From CAIXSC01 sp046349855 (GTDB lineage: Bacteria; Planctomycetota; Planctomycetia; Pirellulales; Pirellulaceae), in NCBI GenBank assembly GCA_046349855.1, contig JAXMBM010000014.1, forward strand, positions 1-64,000: a DNA stretch of 64,000 nucleotides, given 5' to 3'. The notes beneath the pieces are model-generated. The model saw only the letters and a list, made by a program, of their open reading frames with translations. It had not been told where the DNA came from and searched no databases. Below are positions 60,455-64,000 of this stretch, piece after piece. A program made the translations under genes and the position numbers. Positions within the stretch are counted from its first letter, which is position 1. Each line of letters begins with the position of its first letter.

Positions 60455-63133
60455 TTACCCTCTCATCCAGCGGCGGCGGAGCAGCCAGGTTTTCACCGTT
60501 TGAGTCCAGCCGAGGTACCCGGCCACGAGCACCAGCAGCCAGGGCCAGAAGTCGAGTGGCAAGCGTGCGAAACCGAGCCAGCCACCCAAGGGGGACTCGA
60601 CGATCACCAGGCCCGTCGCCATGACGACCCCCGACAGCACCAGCAGCGGCCACGACGCACGACTCTGCCAGAAAGGAAGGCGGTTCGTGCGAATGATGTG
60701 GATGATGGCGGTTTGTGTCAGCAGGCTTTCGATGAACCAGCCCGCCTGGAACAGGCTCGCGCTGTATGCCGCGGCCGCTGGAGTACTGACGTCGCGGCAA
60801 TCGAAGTAGTACAGCAACAGCGCGTAGGTCAGGCAGTCGAAGAGCGACGAGCACGGCCCAATCCACAGGATGTACCGCATCAATTGACGGATATCCCAGG
60901 GACGCGGCTTCTCGATCTGGTCGGGATCGACGTCGTCGGTGGGAATGAGCGTCTGACTGATGTCGTACAGCAGATTATTGGCCAGGATCTGCACGGGCGT
61001 CATCGGCAGAAAGGGCAGCCAGACGCTCGCCACCAGCACGCTGAACATGTTGCCGAAATTGCTGCTCGCCCCCATCCGCACATACTTGAGGATGTTGGCG
61101 AAGACCTTGCGCCCTTCGACCACTCCGGCCTCCAGGACCTGCAGCGATTTTTCCAGCAGGATCATGTCGGCCGATTCCTTGGCAATGTCCACGGCCGAAT
61201 CGACACTCACTCCCACGTCGGCGGCCCGCAGCGCCGGCGCATCGTTGATCCCGTCCCCCAGGAAGCCGACGACATGACCGCTGGCCTGCAGCGCGCGGAC
61301 GATCCGCTGTTTGTGCCCCGGCGAAACGCGAGCGAACAGCGTGGTCTCCCGCGCCGCTCGCACCAGTTCCGGATCCGACATCCGCTCGACGTCGCTTCCC
61401 AGCACGGTCCGTTCGGCCGACAGTCCCACTTCGTGGCAGATCTTGCGTGCCACCAGGTCGTTGTCCCCGGTCACGACCTTCACCGCCACACCGTGGTCTC
61501 GCAAGGCCGCGAGGGCCGAGCGGGCGGTTTCTTTGGGCGGGTCGAGAAAGGCGACGTATCCCTGCAGCACCAGTTCGCGCTCGTCGGCCTGCGAATAACC
61601 GCTCGCTCCTTCGGTCGACGGACGCGGAGGCAGATCCCGCGTGGCGATGGCCAGCACGCGAAACCCGTCGGTCGCCAGTTGATCGTGTTCCTCCCGCAGC
61701 TCGTCGATCAGCAGATGGTCCATCGACAGCCGCTCGCCGTCCAGTTGAAAGTGGGAGCAGCGGGCGAACACCGCTTCCGGTGCCCCTTTGCAGATCAACC
61801 GATCCAGCCCCTCGGTCGTCCGCACGACCACCGTCATCACTCGCCGCTGAAAATCGAACGGGATCTCATCCACTCGCCCGTGATCGGGCAGACGTGCGTG
61901 GACGTGGGCCGTGGCATGTTCGAGCACGGCGCGATCGAGCACGTTTTTCAGGCCGGTCTGGAAGAAGCTGTTGAGGTACGCCAGCCCCAGAATCCGATCG
62001 TCCTCCCGCAACACGACGTCGCAATGCCGTTCCAGCAGCACGCGATCCTGCGTCAGCGTGCCGGTCTTGTCGACGCACAACACATCCATGGCCCCCAGGT
62101 CCTGGATGCTGTTGAGCCGTTTGACAATCACCTGACGCTGCCCCATGGCCAGCGCCCCTTTGGCGAGGCAGACCGTGACGATCATGGGCAGCATTTCCGG
62201 AGTCAGCCCAACCGCCACCGCCAGCGCAAAGAAGAACGCGTTGCGCCAATCTCCTTTGGTCAGTCCGTTGAGCACCAGGACCAGCGGAGTCATCACGAGG
62301 ACGATTCGCAGCATCATCCAGGTGAACCGCTCGATTCCGCGGTCGAACGCGGTCGCTTGCCGGGGATCGGTGAGCGACTGCGCCATACTCCCCAGCAGCG
62401 TCTGCTCACCCGTCGCCACCACCACGGCCACCCCGGCTCCGCTCTCGACGTTCGTCCCCAGGAATGCCATATCAGGCCACTCCAGCGGGACCATGGCTGC
62501 TCCGGGTCGCAGCGCGGCGAACTTTTCTACCGGCAAGCTCTCCCCCGTCAAGGCACTCTGGTTGATGAACAGATCCTTGGCCGCCACCAACCGTACATCC
62601 GCGGGTACCATGTCACCGGCCGCCAGCCGCACGACATCTCCGGGCACCAGACGAGACACGGCCACTTCCGTCGGTACGCCGTCGCGGACGACCGTGGCCG
62701 TGACCGAAATCAGCGCCTTGAGCCGCGCCGCCGCTCGATCCGCTTTCGCTTCCTGCACCCACTTGAGTCCGATCCCCAGCACGATCATCGCCGACATCAA
62801 CCCGCCGGAACGGACGTCACCGGTGACAAAGGAAATCGTCGCCAGCACTCCCAGCAACAACACGAGCGGATTGAGGGCGGCGCGCAGCAGCATCTGCAGC
62901 CCGGTCGCCCGCCGCTCGCGTGCCAGCACGTTGGGACCGTATTCCGTCAGCCGCTGGGCGGCGGCGTCGGCGGTGAGCCCCTCGGCGGACGTCCGCAGCC
63001 GGGCATGGACCGCGGCAGCTTCCAGCGTCGCGACCTCTTCCAGCACACGCGACGCTCGTTCCTGCGGTCGCTCGTGAGAGATCAGCGACAGCAGCTGGCG
63101 CGGAAAAATGCTGGCATGATGATGGCGTGGCAC
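60455..63133 (-). CDS. mgtA: Magnesium-translocating P-type ATPase
   Basis: This P3B-type ATPase imports Mg2+. Visible signatures are TGES (actuator domain), the phosphorylated aspartate D355 in CVDKTGTLTQD, KGAPEAVF (nucleotide binding), VTGDN and GDGINDAPAL (hinge). The transmembrane segment VGLTPEMLPMIV replaces the PEGL/PEAL of Ca2+ pumps and matches MgtA/MgtB. About ten membrane helices are present. Start is uncertain: GTG 63133 has GAGG about 10 nt upstream and avoids overlap; ATG 63172 (13 residues longer) would overlap the miaE gene by 26 bp. Confidence 0.92.
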   Translation of the reverse strand: MPRHHHASIFPRQLLSLISHERPQERASRVLEEVATLEAAAVHARLRTSAEGLTADAAAQRLTEYGPNVLARERRATGLQMLLRAALNPLVLLLGVLATISFVTGDVRSGGLMSAMIVLGIGLKWVQEAKADRAAARLKALISVTATVVRDGVPTEVAVSRLVPGDVVRLAAGDMVPADVRLVAAKDLFINQSALTGESLPVEKFAALRPGAAMVPLEWPDMAFLGTNVESGAGVAVVVATGEQTLLGSMAQSLTDPRQATAFDRGIERFTWMMLRIVLVMTPLVLVLNGLTKGDWRNAFFFALAVAVGLTPEMLPMIVTVCLAKGALAMGQRQVIVKRLNSIQDLGAMDVLCVDKTGTLTQDRVLLERHCDVVLREDDRILGLAYLNSFFQTGLKNVLDRAVLEHATAHVHARLPDHGRVDEIPFDFQRRVMTVVVRTTEGLDRLICKGAPEAVFARCSHFQLDGERLSMDHLLIDELREEHDQLATDGFRVLAIATRDLPPRPSTEGASGYSQADERELVLQGYVAFLDPPKETARSALAALRDHGVAVKVVTGDNDLVARKICHEVGLSAERTVLGSDVERMSDPELVRAARETTLFARVSPGHKQRIVRALQASGHVVGFLGDGINDAPALRAADVGVSVDSAVDIAKESADMILLEKSLQVLEAGVVEGRKVFANILKYVRMGASSNFGNMFSVLVASVWLPFLPMTPVQILANNLLYDISQTLIPTDDVDPDQIEKPRPWDIRQLMRYILWIGPCSSLFDCLTYALLLYYFDCRDVSTPAAAAYSASLFQAGWFIESLLTQTAIIHIIRTNRLPFWQSRASWPLLVLSGVVMATGLVIVESPLGGWLGFARLPLDFWPWLLVLVAGYLGWTQTVKTWLLRRRWMRG

Positions 63134-63146
63134 GGCGTCGTTCGCC

Positions 63147-63722
63147 TCAACTGTGCATCCGCGGACGTTCATCTCCCTCGGCCAGGATGCGGGCTTCCTC
63201 GGCGGCCAATTGTGCGAGCCGAGCGTCCACGGCGGCCTCCGTGCCGTAATGCCGCGCCAACCGCACGTAGGTGCTGTGATGTCGCGCCTCGGATTCGAAC
63301 AGGCTGTCGTAAAATGCGGCCAGTTCGGCGTCGGGCGCATGCGACCGCAGCAGCGAGAACCGCTCGCAGGATCGGGCTTCGATCAAGCCGGCGATCAGCA
63401 GCCGGTCAATCGCCCGCTCCGGTTCCTGCTTCCTCACCAGGTCATTGAGCTTGCGGCCATAAGTGCTGGGGACCAGTCGCCGGAAGCGGATTCCGCGCCG
63501 CTTGAGCAGATCGCAGACGAGATGAAAATGGCTGAGCTCTTCGTTCACGATCTCCGTCATCGCGCGGCACAGCGCCTCGTCTTCCACATAGGCGAACATC
63601 AGATTGAGCGCCGTGCCCGCCGCCTTCTTCTCGCAGTGGGCATGGTCGATAAGGATCTCGTCCAGGTGCTGCTCCACCTGCCGCAGCCACCGGGGTGACG
63701 TCTCCGACTGCAGACTCAGCAT
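63147..63722 (-). CDS. miaE: tRNA-(ms2io6A37) hydroxylase
   Basis: The 191-residue di-iron enzyme hydroxylates the isopentenyl side chain of ms2i6A at tRNA position 37. The ferritin-like ligand pattern is visible: ILIDHAHCEKKAAGTAL, IVNEELSHFHLVCDLL, LIEARSCERFSLL and SEARHHSTYVRLA supply the paired Glu/His ligands. The length is that of short bacterial MiaE. It lies upstream of mgtA on the same strand, 13 bp apart when mgtA starts at 63133. Enzymes MiaA and MiaB, which must act first, are not in the window. Confidence 0.92.
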   Translation of the reverse strand: MLSLQSETSPRWLRQVEQHLDEILIDHAHCEKKAAGTALNLMFAYVEDEALCRAMTEIVNEELSHFHLVCDLLKRRGIRFRRLVPSTYGRKLNDLVRKQEPERAIDRLLIAGLIEARSCERFSLLRSHAPDAELAAFYDSLFESEARHHSTYVRLARHYGTEAAVDARLAQLAAEEARILAEGDERPRMHS

Positions 63723-63893
63723 GCTACGTGTCCCTGTTCCTGCTCCGTCGCTCAGCGGCCGCCTCCGCGGCTGGCCACACTCCTGGGGGAAGCGGCCCTG
63801 TCTTCAGGGTATCTCCGCGGCTGCGATTCGCCCAGGGGCGGCCGGGCCGGCGGGGGCTCGCGACATTTTCCCACGCTCGATAAGCTGGTCCCC

Positions 63894-64000
63894 ATGATCC
63901 TGCTTTCCGCGCGTCAGATCCGCAAACACTTTGGCCCCGAACCGGTGCTCGACGGCGTCACCTGCGACGTCCGTCCGGGCGAGCGTATCTCGCTGGTCGG
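63894..64000 (+). CDS. ABC-F ATPase, N-terminal fragment at the window edge
   Basis: Only the first 35 residues are in view: MILLSARQIRKHFGPEPVLD, then VTCDVRPGERISLVG, the start of an ATP-binding cassette just before the Walker A loop. The opening resembles that of the complete Uup-type protein at 11211 (TLRDLTVRF, LLDGVSC, GDRIGLLG), so it is probably a second ABC-F protein, but an ordinary ABC ATPase cannot be excluded. Confidence 0.7.
   Translation, partial: MILLSARQIRKHFGPEPVLDGVTCDVRPGERISLV

Noticed and set aside
59978..63448. 1,156-codon + strand frame
   Set aside because: It is antisense to the end of the giant secreted protein and to mgtA, both with clear motifs on the minus strand.
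1..64000. tRNA or rRNA genes
   Set aside because: No cloverleaf with conserved arm sequences and no rRNA-like conserved stretch was noticed on either strand; a covariance search would be decisive.

Overview
The window is GC-rich bacterial DNA with the gene stock of a free-living planctomycete (phylum Planctomycetota). The evidence is the family mix: a DUF1501 Tat protein, a DUF1559 pseudopilin-like protein, a DUF1080 protein, a DUF1570-like metallopeptidase with leucine-rich repeats, a membrane-bound-dehydrogenase-type propeller with HEAT repeats, ThuA-like proteins, a sialate O-acetylesterase, and a 2,263-residue secreted protein with an LEPR-XLL-like N-terminus, FG-GAP repeats and a dockerin-like tail. 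Order and genus cannot be read from this sequence. No rRNA, tRNA, CRISPR array or complete insertion sequence was seen.

Layout. 1-8.6 kb: secreted or periplasmic catabolic and regulatory proteins (LRR, PQQ propeller with inserted EF-hands, isochorismatase-ThuA fusion, propeller-HEAT protein overlapping an aldolase-type lyase). 8.8-13.5 kb: information processing (four-domain S1 protein, DUF3127 OB-fold-like protein with an SSB-like tail, Uup-type ABC-F ATPase). 13.7-21.8 kb: two TIM-barrel sugar isomerase-like proteins, sialate O-acetylesterase, LRR metallopeptidase, BON protein and cysteine synthase. 21.8-24.6 kb: an accessory scrap-yard with a DUF433/DUF5615 toxin-antitoxin pair whose toxin is truncated, fragments of the BREX methyltransferase gene pglX, and three elements bounded by similar inverted repeats, two carrying a GxxExxY gene. 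24.6-48 kb: ordinary planctomycetal genes, including two divergent phosphohexomutases and a frameshifted phospholipase-C-like/DUF4332 gene. 48-53.3 kb: a radical SAM/SPASM gene divergent from a 14-haem lipoprotein cytochrome and a 787-residue outer-membrane barrel. 53.5-64 kb: the giant secreted protein, an MgtA-type P-type ATPase, MiaE, and the start of a second ABC-F gene.

Two regions stand out. The cytochrome and barrel at 49.4-53.3 kb look like an MtrA/MtrB-type porin-cytochrome conduit for moving electrons across the outer membrane, with 14 rather than 10 haem motifs and an unusual 12-cysteine cluster at the barrel N-terminus. The 22.9-24.5 kb region shows GxxExxY genes packaged between imperfect inverted repeats, lying beside and inside a dead pglX gene and amplified with it, plus an 84-bp gene-less version. 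This looks like a small mobile or amplifiable unit that encodes no transposase.
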